A stretch of DNA of 64,000 nt from Gymnopus androsaceus JB14 (lineage: Eukaryota > Basidiomycota > Agaricomycetes > Agaricales > Omphalotaceae): NCBI GenBank assembly GCA_009733575.1, contig ML769421.1:186001-250000 (forward strand), written 5' to 3'. The notes under the pieces are model-generated. The model had not been told where the DNA came from. It was given only the letters and a program-made list of their open reading frames with translations, and made no database searches. Both the position numbers and the translations under genes were made by a program. Shown here in pieces: positions 22,801 through 33,276 of this stretch (its first letter is position 1; each line of letters opens with the position of its first letter).

Positions 22801-25800
22801 GCATGCACTAAAAAGCTATGATGTCATATTCTCAAAGTTCAATTTTGCACAGAAATATTGGGTCTCCTCGTATCAAGGTCTGCGTTGATCACATGTTTGC
22901 TAAGATTAACTATATATGGAACTGTCACTCACACAATCCCTATAGAGTCCCTGTAGAGTCCCTGGGCAAGCCATGTAAGGGGATCAAATTTGACTGCCTT
23001 GGAACTTGCCCCCAGTGTGAATCTACATGTCCCAATATTGGCTCCACAATTTGCTCTCCAGTCTCTGCATTCCAAATCCTGATTGTCTTGTCCCGGGACC
23101 CTGAAACTACTTTCTTTCCATCTGCTGAGAATCCAACATATACAACCTGAGAGGTATGTCCCAATAATGGCTCCAATATCTGCTCTCCAGTCTCTGCATT
23201 CCAGATCATCACAATGTTGTCTGTAGAGCCAGAGACAACTCTCTTTCCATCTGATGATAATGCAACAGCAGATACATCTTGTGTGTGGCCAGCCAAGACT
23301 AGCTGAATAGCAGGCCAGCTTGTTTGTTGGCCTATATCTAGAGATAATTTATTTGGATAATTGCCTGCAAAATTCTTCCAGATGATAGAGCCTGATGGGC
23401 TGAAGGGCAATGCTGATATATAGATATGAGGAGCACTTAAAGATATAGCATTACTAAATGCCCGGATGAAATTGACTGTATCATGTGCAGTAGTTGTCAG
23501 CTCATCATTTATACCCTGTTTTGAAGTTTAGTTGATATTATGATAGTGAAATCGGAAATTTAAATTAATACCTTGCTCCAATCAGCTATTGACAAGACCG
23601 CTGGGGCTGCAGTAGCCACCTGCTTAAGAAGGCTCATGACCTCCAACCACCATAGAATCTCTTTCTCCAAAAAACCCTTAAGACATTGTTGCATAGTGAT
23701 AGTATGAATAGATTTGAGCTCATTCAAATGAGCTGACCATAATCTGCATGAGTAGGACAGGTGACCTCCAATGTATCTGTGGACCTTCTCTTGAAAGTCG
23801 ACAACTTGATCATTAGGAAGAAAGGAGGACTCCAAATGACAAATATTAAACTTCAGCTCTGCCTTCATAACGGAAAAAGCGGCATGAAGGATATATTCAT
23901 GCTGTTTTTGTGCATCTAACTCCAGCTCTGGCCGGTATTTAAATTTGGAATGTGCTACTTTTCTGGTCCCTTTGGAAGTTGCATATTCCCAAAAAGATAG
24001 ATGGGCAACACGGACAGCATCATCCTTCTTTGTGGGCATAATTAGGACTGAACTCATTAGCTGTAACATGGCTTCCACATCACCATCATCCATTTCCATA
24101 GCCCAGAAGTTTTGAAAGTGAAGAAATGCTGAGAGGCTCTTGAAGATGTAATAGTGCACTCACAAGATATGTTGATAATTTTCAAGTAGATCTATGTCAT
24201 CCTCTGGGATGAGCTCCTGAAGAATGTGAGCATAGAGATCATCAATTAGCCCAGACTTGAGTTGGAGAATTTGTGCAATAGATGCTTCTGGTGAATGTCC
24301 ACAACGATCACGGATATGCTTCACAGCTGTGGAGGCACAGATGAAGAGTCCCTGAGTATAATCAGCCAAGAGCTTGAGTTGATCAAAATTTGCTAGTGCT
24401 TTCTTGTGTGGTTTTTTCCATCACCCACAAGATTATACTCCAGGTACCATAAAATATCAGAGGACACAACTCCTTCATCAATGTTATCAAGAATAATGAT
24501 GTGTGTAGAAGATTTCAAGGGGTCCTCATGAAACCACATGCAGATTGGGTGGTCTGGATGACTGGTGATTACAGTATGTAGATTAATCATTAAGTTGCCC
24601 ATTTCTTTACACAGCAACTCCAGTAGTCCAGTTCCCCCAATACATTCATCTAGTGCATCAAAGATCAAGACCCAGGGATCTTTGGTCTGGGGAAGCTTAG
24701 ACAGAGGCTCAATAATAAGCTTCTTTAGTTGGATATCAGGAGTTGCTTGTGCCAGCTGATCATCCTTTGCTAAAATGGCTGCCAGTGTATCACAAAACTG
24801 CTGGTTGAACATAGCAATTTGGTGTGCAATAGTGCAGAATACATTGTTGAAATTGCTCCGGGATTCATGACCTCGTGAGAAGAAGAATGATGCTGCAAGT
24901 GCTTGTTCTTCATCTAGCTTTACAGCAAGTGACTTGGCAATGGTGGATTTGCCACATCCAGGTACTCCATGTATCCAGATAATCTGCTTTTTTGGGTCAA
25001 GACTGCCTAAAGCAAGACTGTGCAACTGGTCAAGAAGCTGTACATGTGTTCCCTTCAGACAAATGGAAGGGGTGTCTGCAGCATCAAACCTGGCAGGCAC
25101 AAAGTTGAGCTGGTTGACAATAGAGGACAGTTTCATGGAATTGACTACAATTCCTTCTATTTAGCATGCAAGGAAGTTTTGGTGATGCTGAAAAGAAGAT
25201 ATATACCTGTTTCCTGAGTGTTTCCAGTCCTTTTTTGAATTTCCCCTGCTGCTTGTTGAATATCTGCAGTCATTTTGTGAATATCCCCAACTGTTATTTG
25301 AATATTCTCAACAAGTATCTCAATAGAAACACCACCATGAAACTTGGAATAAAATCAAGATTGAATTTCAACTCAAAAAGTAATGTTGACATACAGAAAA
25401 CTCCTGCAATGCGTCTCTGATAGCCTGTCTGATATCCTCAATCTTGGCTTTGGTATCATCGGCATGGAGAAACTGCCTGATTCCACCCTTGCTTGCAAGA
25501 TGTGTGCACTCCTTGGCAATCCTCTGCAATGTGCTATATATGAACACAATGAGTACTTGATACCTGAGATTTTTAGTGATGATCTTACTCAGATAAATCC
25601 TGCAAACGCTTGTGAAGTTCAATCGGTATATTGCTGCTGCTGTTGTTCAATGTGAGGAATGAAATTATGAAACTGTTGAGTTTTTCCTCAAGTTTTGGTA
25701 AATCTTTCTTGTTACTCTTCATATTCTACAAACCATAACATCAGCTCAATCCCAAATATCCCTAGTCCACTGGTGCCTTCTCTTGCGAGTTTGAGAATAC

Positions 25801-25861
25801 TAATGACATCAGTACCAAAATTATTTGCCATCCTTGAGGAAGTTTGTGGTGCAAAGGACAT
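19896..25861 (-). pseudogene. NACHT-WD40 (NLR-like STAND) gene 2, disrupted
   Basis: Reading from ATG 25861: an N-terminal helical part; an exon with IEDIRQAIRDALQ; a coiled-coil-like segment with a regular IQ/IH spacing; an intron at 25206-25145; then NACHT with Walker A GVPGCGKST and Walker B WVLIFDALDEC (25136-24400). A linker follows (QEPLSISSLSKLLGYG, SVLIMPT). An intron at 23571-23516 precedes the segment APHIYISALPFSPSGS and 14 WD40 repeats down to about 20200; an intron at 20167-20105 precedes the tail WIHGKNSELLFWVPPKHR. Lesions: one base lost in an A run at 24413-24418, two compensating shifts near 24161 and 24095, a TAG at 20856-20858 replacing the Trp of a WD unit, uncertain frames near 25700, and the 1298-base element at 21720-23017. 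It converges on NLR 1, and the linker/WD40 intron position is shared, so the genes are homologous. Confidence 0.85.
21720..23017. mobile_element. CACTA-like non-autonomous TIR element, 1298 bases
   Basis: The ends begin CACTGGGGGCAAG and remain an imperfect inverted repeat for about 75 bases, including CAAATTTGAT and CCTTACATGG blocks and GGGACTCT repeats. TGA lies on both sides (21717-21719 and 23018-23020), a 3-base duplication. CACT termini with 3-base duplications fit the CACTA (EnSpm/CMC) superfamily. It splits the third WD40 unit of NLR 2; excising it with one TGA restores the frame there. No transposase is seen inside. Confidence 0.8.
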
Positions 25862-26726
25862 GGTTCAAAATCGAAGATGGAAGTAAGGAACAAAGAGGAA
25901 TCGTGGCATAGGCAATGAGGCTGTCATATGACCCATTGCTGCATTGCCGAAGATGCCCTCAGAAGGCAGCTTCAATGACACCGGCTACCCGACGGATGGA
26001 TGGGCACTCTTGGCATATTCAGCAAATGGAATCAGTCGGCAAATTTAGCTGGAAGAGGATGAAGTGAGGTCGAAAGTTGGTCGAAAGGGCAAAGTCAACG
26101 AGTCTGTTTAGCTTATATGAGGACAGGAGCTTGTACCGAACCAACCTACGATACAGCGCTGTACAAGCGCTGTATCCAAATTCTGCTCAGCAGACTCCGG
26201 TGTCTCGAAGCACCTGGGCCTGCTTCTGCATCAAGGGACAGTCGATGCGAGAAACTTGACGTGTAGTTGTAATTCGGAATTCTATTCAACCCTATTGTTC
26301 ATAGACAACCGAGGATTGTGAGTACATACCTGGTGAGCATCACCGCCTGTCTCTCCGGATTGACGCCGTGTCAGCCCATCTTGCTCTCTCTCTCATTGAC
26401 TGTTACTCCTGCTACTAATCAGCCCCTGCTTTTCAGTCTCGCAGTAAAGGACTTTAAGGTGTGTATGAACGTTTATTTTATCCGTGGAAGCTTTTTAAGG
26501 GTAAATATGCGGTTGACGCGGATGGCAGCCAGATATATAGCAACCACAACCTGCCACAACCTAAACGCGTAATTTTGATTCTTTTGGCTTGTAGCACAAC
26601 CCACGCACGCACGCGCATGCGAGATCAGATTCGGGGCACCGCAAGGCGGTCGAGGTTGGGTGGTACAGTGTGGTGTGGGGGAGAAAGCTGGCGAGGCAAA
26701 AAGATGATGAATATATTTTCACTCCA
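25862..26726. other. Upstream of NLR 2, no gene recognised
   Basis: Presumed promoter side of NLR 2 plus unrelated sequence. Reading frames at 26077-26259 and 26318-26572 show no recognisable domain. Confidence 0.35.
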
Positions 26727-26817
26727 GTGGCAATGGCTCTCTGGGATGCGAGCCATGTGGCTGCTTTGGACACAAACAACTCGATTACAAGTGAAAAGGT
26801 GTAGCTGGCGGCTTTAG
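26727..26817 (+). pseudogene. Copy B of the small membrane-protein family, C-terminal fragment
   Basis: This stretch encodes VAMALWDASHVAAL and then a hydrophilic tail ending SEKV and TAG, matching the last 30 or so codons of copy A at 8634-9072. Everything upstream of the last hydrophobic segment is absent, so it is a truncated duplicate. Its downstream flank also matches that of copy A, apart from a 273-base TIR element. Confidence 0.65.
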
Positions 26818-26899
26818 TAGGCCCCTTTTTTCACAGTATCGTTGCTTACTGGCACTGGCCCTTTGTAGATTCTGCGTTGACTCATCGGGTTTCTTTATG

Positions 26900-27172
26900 C
26901 ATCAGCAAAACCTGGGTGAACTGGATAGCACTGGATAGTGCTATCCAGCACTCATAGCACCCATAGCACCCATAGCAAGGTCCCATCTATCCAGAGCTAT
27001 GGCTGCTATGGATTGCTATGGATCATGACATCTGTCAACAGGTAATATAATTTGGAAGTCCATAGTAGCTTATAGCTACCATAGCAGTTCATAGCAGTTC
27101 ATAGTTCTATGGCTGCTATGCTTGCTATGGCTTGCTATAACAGCTATGGCAATTATCCAGGTTTTGCTGATG
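26900..27172. mobile_element. Short TIR element (CATCAGCAAAACC family), 273 bases
   Basis: Termini CATCAGCAAAACCTGG and CCAGGTTTTGCTGATG, flanked by TG on both sides (26898-26899 and 27173-27174). The same flank at 9160-9190 lacks the element and gives an empty-site comparison supporting the boundaries and the 2-base duplication. Its interior is filled with CTATGG/ATAGCA repeats, a different motif from the CTCCAGAG array of the 803-base element that has the same ends. Confidence 0.85.
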
Positions 27173-27943
27173 TGGTGTTCATCGAGCCTGTGTACTGTAT
27201 TATAAACAGGGTAAACAAGTCCAGATGTATCTAGATCCCACCCACTCAAGCCATTCTGTATGCATGGCGCGGCGCGAGTACCCAGATAGTTGTTGAAAAA
27301 TGTCTGAGACTTGAGCTGTGGAAAGATTTGATACTTGACTGTTACTTCATTCGCGTCGAAGACACTAGTGAGCACGTCCATATTATCTTGGTGTGTGCTC
27401 ACAAATCAATATCGATTTCTGAATATGCTTTGGGCAAGAACCTCCAGCTAGTACGAGGGTGCCTTATCCTTCGCCCAACCTTCACTGATCAGACACCGTA
27501 AATTACTCCACGTCGTAAGCCTATACGGTATTAGGACACTTATACATACATTCTCGGTCTAAAGATGTGTCCCACGCCAGACATTCAAGCAAGAGGAAAG
27601 AGAAAAGATGAAGAACTTAGAAAAGTCGAGACTCTTAGGGGTTGATCCGAATCGACAGAGGTCAAAGCTGATTTTACAAACCTGAAGCGGTTCGCACACC
27701 GCAATTTCTACTAACTTGCTCACTTTGATACTCATTGACCAATTCAAGCAGATATGCGACTCGCGAGCATTTGAAGAGCGGTAAACTTTTTATATATAAT
27801 GTACACACATTCAACGTCCAACTATACTAAGTAATGGTAATTTAGAAAATTCCAACCGAAAGAAAAGCGAAAAAAAAAAAACTTCTCAGGTATCTGCATT
27901 TGGATGAAGGAAGAAATAAGTAAAAGGATGAAACAGGAAAGGA

Positions 27944-28924
27944 TCAGTTGTTGTGGCCTTGGCCTCCTTTTCCGGGCTTTCCCCCATTTCCTTGACCTGG
28001 CTGACCGCCGTTACCCTGTCCGGGTTGACCACCGTGACCATTTTTACCTTGACCAGGCTTCCCACCGTTACCCTGGCCTGGCTGACCGCCGTGACCACCA
28101 TTACCCTGTCCAGGCTGACCACCGTGGCCTCCCTGACCATTTCCTTGTCCGGGTTGACCGCCGTGACCACCGTTACCCTGTCCAGGCTGACCACCGTGGC
28201 CTCCTTGACCATTTCCTTGACCAGGCTTTCCACCGTTACCTTGGCCGGGCTGGCCGCCGTGACCACCGTTACCTTGTCCAGGCTGACCACCGTGGCCTCC
28301 CTGGCCATTTCCTTGTCCGGGATGACCGCCGTGACCACCTTTACCTTGTCCAGGCTGACCACCGTGGCCTCCCTGGCCATTTCCTTGTCCGGGCTGACCG
28401 CCGTGACCACCTTTACCTTGTCCAGGCTGACCACCGTGGCCTCCTTGACCATTTCCTTGTCCGGGCTGACCGCCGTGACCACCGTGGCCCCCCTGGCCTC
28501 CTTGACCAGGTTGGCCATCTACAATTTGTTTCTGTTAGATCTAAACTACTATATCATATTTCATACTTACCAGCTACATCTTCTTCACGACGGTAGTGGT
28601 CACCTTCATGGCCTCCATAGCCTCCTGATATCCAGTATTAGTTTAGCGTTTACACTAAAGATAATTATTCTAATGGACATACCTCGATGAGGTTCCGGGA
28701 AATGAGGAATAGGGATAGGTATGGGACGAGGAATGATAGGAATGGGAATCTTGTCCTCGTCTCTTGCAACAACGATGTCCTACGTTGGGATGTTAGTGAG
28801 TATATCTACAATGAATTTAGTAACGAGGACGAAGACTGACATTGATGTTTCTGTTGATGTTCAGACAATGAACAGTGGTCAGAAGCGAAACAAGTGCAAT
28901 GATTTGGGCGGTAGAGAATCGCAT
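27944..28924 (-). CDS. Secreted Gly/Gln/His-rich repeat protein
   Basis: Four exons fit: 28924-28841, 28779-28683, 28624-28571 and 28518-27944, giving 269 residues with every junction in frame. A signal peptide is likely (MRFSTAQIIALVSLLTTVHC). Exon 2 encodes an Ile/Pro-rich stretch (IPIPIIPRPIPIPIP). The last exon encodes about 190 residues of degenerate GHGGQPGQGN repeats, Pro-Gly-Gln rich and collagen-like in look but without strict G-X-Y periodicity, ending GQGHNN. A cell-wall or extracellular-matrix structural protein is a reasonable guess; no catalytic motif is present. The repeat leaves other frames open on both strands; the frame given is the only one that joins to a signal-peptide exon. 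Confidence 0.75.
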
Positions 28925-30704
28925 ATTGAGAATCAGATAGAGGGAAGCTGCTGAGTATGAGTGATTTGAAGTTGAGAACAACTTGAGGAGTTCTAAGCTG
29001 AAATTTACTTCTTTTATACCAGTTTTGCGTCTCGTAAGTCGACCATATTCGACTTGAAGTGAAAAGGGTGAAATGAGAATGAGAAGGGACTACTTACTCG
29101 TGATGCGTAAGGCACCCCATTGACTATTCGATCCATATGAACTTTTTCAGCTTAAGGAGGCAGTAAAATTTGAACGTTTGAACGTCGAGCGAGTATCAAA
29201 AATGAAAGAAATAGTTCCGAGCGCACGACGCAATGAGTACTCCATTCAAGTTCTGATTTTGAGGAAATTGCTTCGTACCTTGTCTGTACCTGCGTTGCGA
29301 AGCATATACAGGTCTTTGAATATGAATATTTTAGTCAAAAGAGAGAGCGTCGAAACGAAAAAAAAAGTCCCGAGTGTTATTAATTACTTCATTCTTGTTT
29401 TCAGGAATTTGAGCTCTATACCTGCCTCTCAATGCACCGTAACATCGACGATGCTTGGTCTACTTAGTAGCAGTCATTCTGCTTCATTAACCTATTCACT
29501 GGAAAAAGCTGTTCCAAGTTCGCCGGAGTATCCCATTTTGGCCATCATATTGCTGTATTTGGACTGATGTTTCTCTGTTTGTCGCGAGTCCCCGCTGACT
29601 CTATAGTACGACATGCATCCACTTGGCATTTCGTAGCTAAGCTGGTAGCTTTCTGTAGGAAGCTACGGGAGGAGTTGAGCGACTCAAAGCCGTTGCATAT
29701 GTCGCATAAGTACATACCACTTTTGTCTTTATTCTGGACACGACGTGATTGCAATCCCTTGACAACAGCCCAGAACGCTGAGCGTCGGCATTAAAGAGCT
29801 ACACGAGCGTCGACGTCGGATCCTAGCCTTGGTATTTATGCTGCGCCAAGTGGCAAGTGACTCGATAGAATGCGTTCTCCCATTGAAACTTCTAGTTTCA
29901 TGATATTTCATTAGCACCAAGTTGCGACAAATGTACTACTTGCCTTGGAAATATTATATTTCATCCGAGGCGTTCAATCGATGGTTCATTCACCCAAGGA
30001 GAGATGTGTCTGCGTAAACACTTTAACTTGAAACTGCTAGTTTTAGACTTTGGTCGCAAGGTCAAAGCTAGGATCGCATCTATAAGATAGACCGCGGTGT
30101 TAGTCCTTAGTCGAGAACCTCTTAGAATGTAAGATCTGATTCAAGACCCACTTAAAACCTCATCAGGAGCGCTCCAGTCCAACTTGATTATGGTCCAACC
30201 AAAATAGCTAGCGCTGTCAAACTTGCGACATCTGATTCGAAAACACATTTGTTAGTTTTCAGTAGCAATAGTAGTAGTAGAGATTTTAATGAGATACTTG
30301 CTTCATAAAAAAAGGATCCGGGGGGATGGAAATTGCAATATTTGAAAGTAGGCATTGGCATACGACGGCAACCAGTCACAAAATCCCACTTATTAAAGGA
30401 ATTAATGAACTGTGAGGAGGTATGACATCTGAGCAACGATTCACCGCGACTCTGGAAACCGGTAGATACCAGTTTATGCTTCGGGGATGTCGCAAACCTA
30501 ACAACAGCTAGACGCAATTTAAAGCACATAACCATTTTAGCAGCTCAAACGCAAACGCAGAAATAATATACCATTTACCGAACAATCTCGAAAAAATCCG
30601 CATGTGACGATACATCGATGCGAGCACACGAACACCACACTAACAACTCGCGAAACCAGGGGAGGTTCAAGCCCTATGTCTGTGCCTGAACGCCAAATCA
30701 AGCA
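28925..30704. other. Intergenic region, no gene recognised
   Basis: Includes the likely promoter of the Gly-rich gene. Frames at 29178-29567, 29545-29754 and 30188-30535 show no domain that I recognise. Confidence 0.35.
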
Positions 30705-31290
30705 GTCTCGTTTCGCCCCTATAATCACTATTAACTTCTTTTGAACCCCACAATGTCCAGTTCAGAGAACACCTACGCACCTGCATTCTGGCTTATGCTG
30801 CGATGGTCTGGCCACTTCTCGGGATTTTTTCTCGATTGGAAAACGGCAGAATACAAGTTCCTTCTCCTTCTTTGCAGTTTCATGCAGTCATATGCTCCTT
30901 TCATGCTCCTTGTTCTTGGGAGGCCAGGTTCAACTCGCTTCTTTGCGCCTGTCTGTAGCTTTATGTATTGTTATGCGGTAATTACTCATTATCTATGGTT
31001 GAACAGGCCCAATTGCCAAAAGTCTCGCTGAATTAGACGAGGCTCACCTATTGTATCTTGCCGGCAATTTTCTTTTTGCAGTGACAATGGCTCTGTGGGA
31101 TGCGAGCCATGTGGCTTCGTCGGACGCTAACAACTTGACGAAGAAATGTGCGAGTGAGGAAGTGTAGTCTGGCAGCGTGAGTGAGCCCTTTTCCCAGTAT
31201 CTTGCCTGTTGCTGACTGGTTCGTAGGTTCAGCGTTGACTCGTTGGGTTTCTTTACATTGTTTGTAGAGCCTGTATACTATCGATCCATC
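30705..31290 (+). repeat. Duplicate block containing copy C of the small membrane-protein family
   Basis: Similarity with 8595-9190 begins just before the start codon (GTCTCG, then the ACCCCACAATG region) and runs through both exons into the 3' flank (GACTGGTTCGTAG, GAGCCTGTATACT). No terminal repeats or target duplications were found at the edges. Confidence 0.6.
30753..31167 (+). pseudogene. Copy C of the small membrane-protein family, probably broken
   Basis: Relative to copy A, one base is lost just after the ATG and one gained near the FLDW codons, so residues before FLDW are out of the copy A frame and those after it are in frame. The end of exon 1 and the intron donor carry a deletion; GTAATT at 30978 could act as donor, but its phase does not match the conserved exon 2. 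Exon 2 (31007-31167) is fully open and encodes AELDEAHLLYLAGNF, FAVTMALWDASH and a hydrophilic tail, differing from copy A mostly at third codon positions. So selection acted in the past, while the present copy looks broken. Confidence 0.5.
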
Positions 31291-31376
31291 TGGTCTCTAG
31301 AGAGAATACGTTCTGATTAGCTTCAAATTTAATAGGCCAAGGAGAAGACGAACCTTAGATAAAGAGATAAATTGCT

Positions 31377-31499
31377 TCAACAAGGATCATAATGCTGTGA
31401 AGGAACGACGATCTTCCCAATATCCATCACACTGACAGCACTGAGTAGCGTCTCACCATCTTCCTCCAAAACAGCAATACTACTCACATCTTCGCTCAT
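31377..31499 (-). pseudogene. CBS-domain (Sds23-like) C-terminal exon remnant
   Basis: A 40-codon frame on the minus strand reads MSEDVSSIAVLEEDG and then SAVSVMDIGKIVVPSQ, which resembles a CBS motif of fungal Sds23/Sds24 (PP2A-type phosphatase inhibitor) proteins. No matching upstream exons could be assembled from 31.5-32.6 kb. This may be a leftover 3' exon or a diverged gene whose other exons were not recognised. Confidence 0.35.
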
Positions 31500-32890
31500 A
31501 GTTTCGTCCCTTCAAGGACCGGCAGTTGTCGACAAAGCCGGAAGTAAACAAATTGAGCGAAAAGTGAGTCGGAGAATGAGCCGAGTGGATTAGAAAGAAA
31601 AAAGACGGATTCTAATTGCTGTGCGAATGCTAGAAACCAGCTCAGAAGACGGCGGTCCGAGAGGACATCGATGAATGCTTTCCTTCAGGCTGATATTCGG
31701 GTTAAGGCCAACAATGACTATCTGAAGGTTGCTTGTCGCGATCAGACATGCTCATAATGCCACCAGGCTGGATTTGACTTTACCGGACGAGCCTTGGAAC
31801 TGAACCACAACGCTTGCACAAACATGCTCATCATAACTAACTGAGAAGCACCTCTGAAGGAGACTCCAGATGAGTTTCGACATGATTTCGTTGGTGCGCA
31901 TGCACCGATGAGCAAGTGCAGATTCGAATATGTAGTTTCACAACGGTCAGCTATTCAACTGCAAAGTATGCTCTAAAACGCCGCCTCGCACTCGAGAATG
32001 AGCAAAGGACCAGCCATCCGTCGAGAGCTTGCTTGGACGACGGAAAGGACAGGTATATTGGAGTGGGTGGCCAGAGTCAGCAACGGAGAGCCTAAAAAAC
32101 CCAGGACAACGGCGAGTGATGGTAGTCACAGCCTGTTGGAGAAGCGGACCGGTATGTAGAGAAAAGAAGAGGTCAGACGAATGGAGTCAGAGTCACTGCA
32201 ACAACGACGTTAGAGATGGTGAAGTAATTCTAGTTGAAACTTACCGGTTGAATTGAGTCATAAGACTCATAGCACCGACGTTTCTTTGTATCTTCATAAC
32301 AAACCACTTCAGTCCTTGCGTGATAACACTAAGGCTCAGTTGAGTACTTTCCTGTACATTTACTTCTCCAGCCCAGAGCCAAAGACAGCTGGTGACCGCG
32401 CGCGCAGTCAAGACAAACCTGCCGACAGCCACACCAAGAAGCACGAGTGCAGCAATGCCCAAATTGCGCAAGAGCTGATTCTGGAGGATTCGAGGGGATT
32501 CGGGGTCTGAGGAAATTCGGCGAATACACCGCGACGCCGATAATTATAAAGGGAAGCAACTCCGCCTGTATATATAATGATTGAGAACGGAAGAAGGACA
32601 AGGAAGCGGTAACGGGTTAATATTAGGGAGGATAGCTGTCTGAGGAAGCCGGTGCTGAGAGATAGTGAAGGGAAGAAACCTCGAAGACTGGAAGGACAAG
32701 GACAGTTGTTCCTTTAACGCCGCATGTCGGGCGCCCCAAGTGCAAGTCGGAGGACATGCGTTTCACTGCACAGAAGCATTTGCGATCGGGAACGTTGGGG
32801 AACGCCTGAGTTTATAACCGAAAAAGCGCTAATGAATTGAATCTATATTTTCTAAACTACTATTCATTTTCTACAAAAGTTATTTAATGG
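31500..32890. other. Region without a recognised gene
   Basis: The minus strand has GTAAGT/CAG-like sites around 32190-32245, so exons of the CBS-like gene could lie here, but no domain is readable. Confidence 0.3.
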
Positions 32891-33232
32891 TTAGTAAATC
32901 GTTTCTTTGTCAGATGGCCACGAACCTCCAGAACGTCGATGCTTCGACCTTCCTAAAAAAGCGTCTTTCCAGCTAATCTCTTCCCCAATTGAATCTTGGG
33001 CGTTCTGCTTGGAATTTCTAGCAAGTCTTTTCAATCTCTGAAGATCTTGCGATGAGAGTGGTGCATTCGACCGCAATTCGTCTGCGATTGACTGCAGAAC
33101 TGATTCTTGTGCGTTTATTCCCGCCTTTTCATCTGCAAAAGCATTTCGCTGATATAGCAGATGCAGGGAAATGGAGACGTTGGCAAGAGAGTATATGAGA
33201 TGAGGAGTATATCCGGAGAATAATGGTGGCAT
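32891..33232 (-). CDS. Small conserved-looking protein divergent from the AFG1-like gene
   Basis: An intact single-exon frame of 113 residues starts at the ATG at 33232 (MPPLFSGYTPHLIYSLANVS). The N-terminal 30 residues are moderately hydrophobic; the rest is charged and helical (SIADELRSN, LQRLKRLARNSKQ). I do not recognise the family. The head-to-head position with a mitochondrial AAA ATPase gene suggests, but does not show, a mitochondrial role. An upstream in-frame TTG extends the frame but has no support as a start. Confidence 0.55.
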   Translation of the reverse strand: MPPLFSGYTPHLIYSLANVSISLHLLYQRNAFADEKAGINAQESVLQSIADELRSNAPLSSQDLQRLKRLARNSKQNAQDSIGEEISWKDAFLGRSKHRRSGGSWPSDKETIY

Positions 33233-33276
33233 AGCGCAAAAAGCCAAACAAGCGCGCGCTTCTTGACCTTCCGATT
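33233..33276. promoter_or_regulatory. 44-base divergent intergenic segment
   Basis: Only 44 bases separate the start codons of the small gene (33232, minus) and the AFG1-like gene (33277, plus). It contains an AAGCGCGCGCTT palindrome-like core (about 33248-33259). Each gene's core promoter must lie in the other's 5' leader or coding sequence, so the two are probably co-regulated. Confidence 0.5.

Noticed and set aside
24128..24162. A 35-base intron in NLR 2 (GTGAGT...CTCTCAG)
   Set aside because: The supposed intron encodes SALLHLQEPLS in another frame, which fits the family linker; two compensating frameshifts explain the data better.
27904..28690. Two long plus-strand frames opposite the Gly-rich gene
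   Set aside because: They are mirrors of the G/C-periodic repeat; neither joins to exons with good splice sites, whereas the minus-strand frame joins a signal-peptide exon.
29545..29920. Possible small Cys-containing gene (minus)
   Set aside because: Only a short CDIC motif; no splice partners or family recognised.
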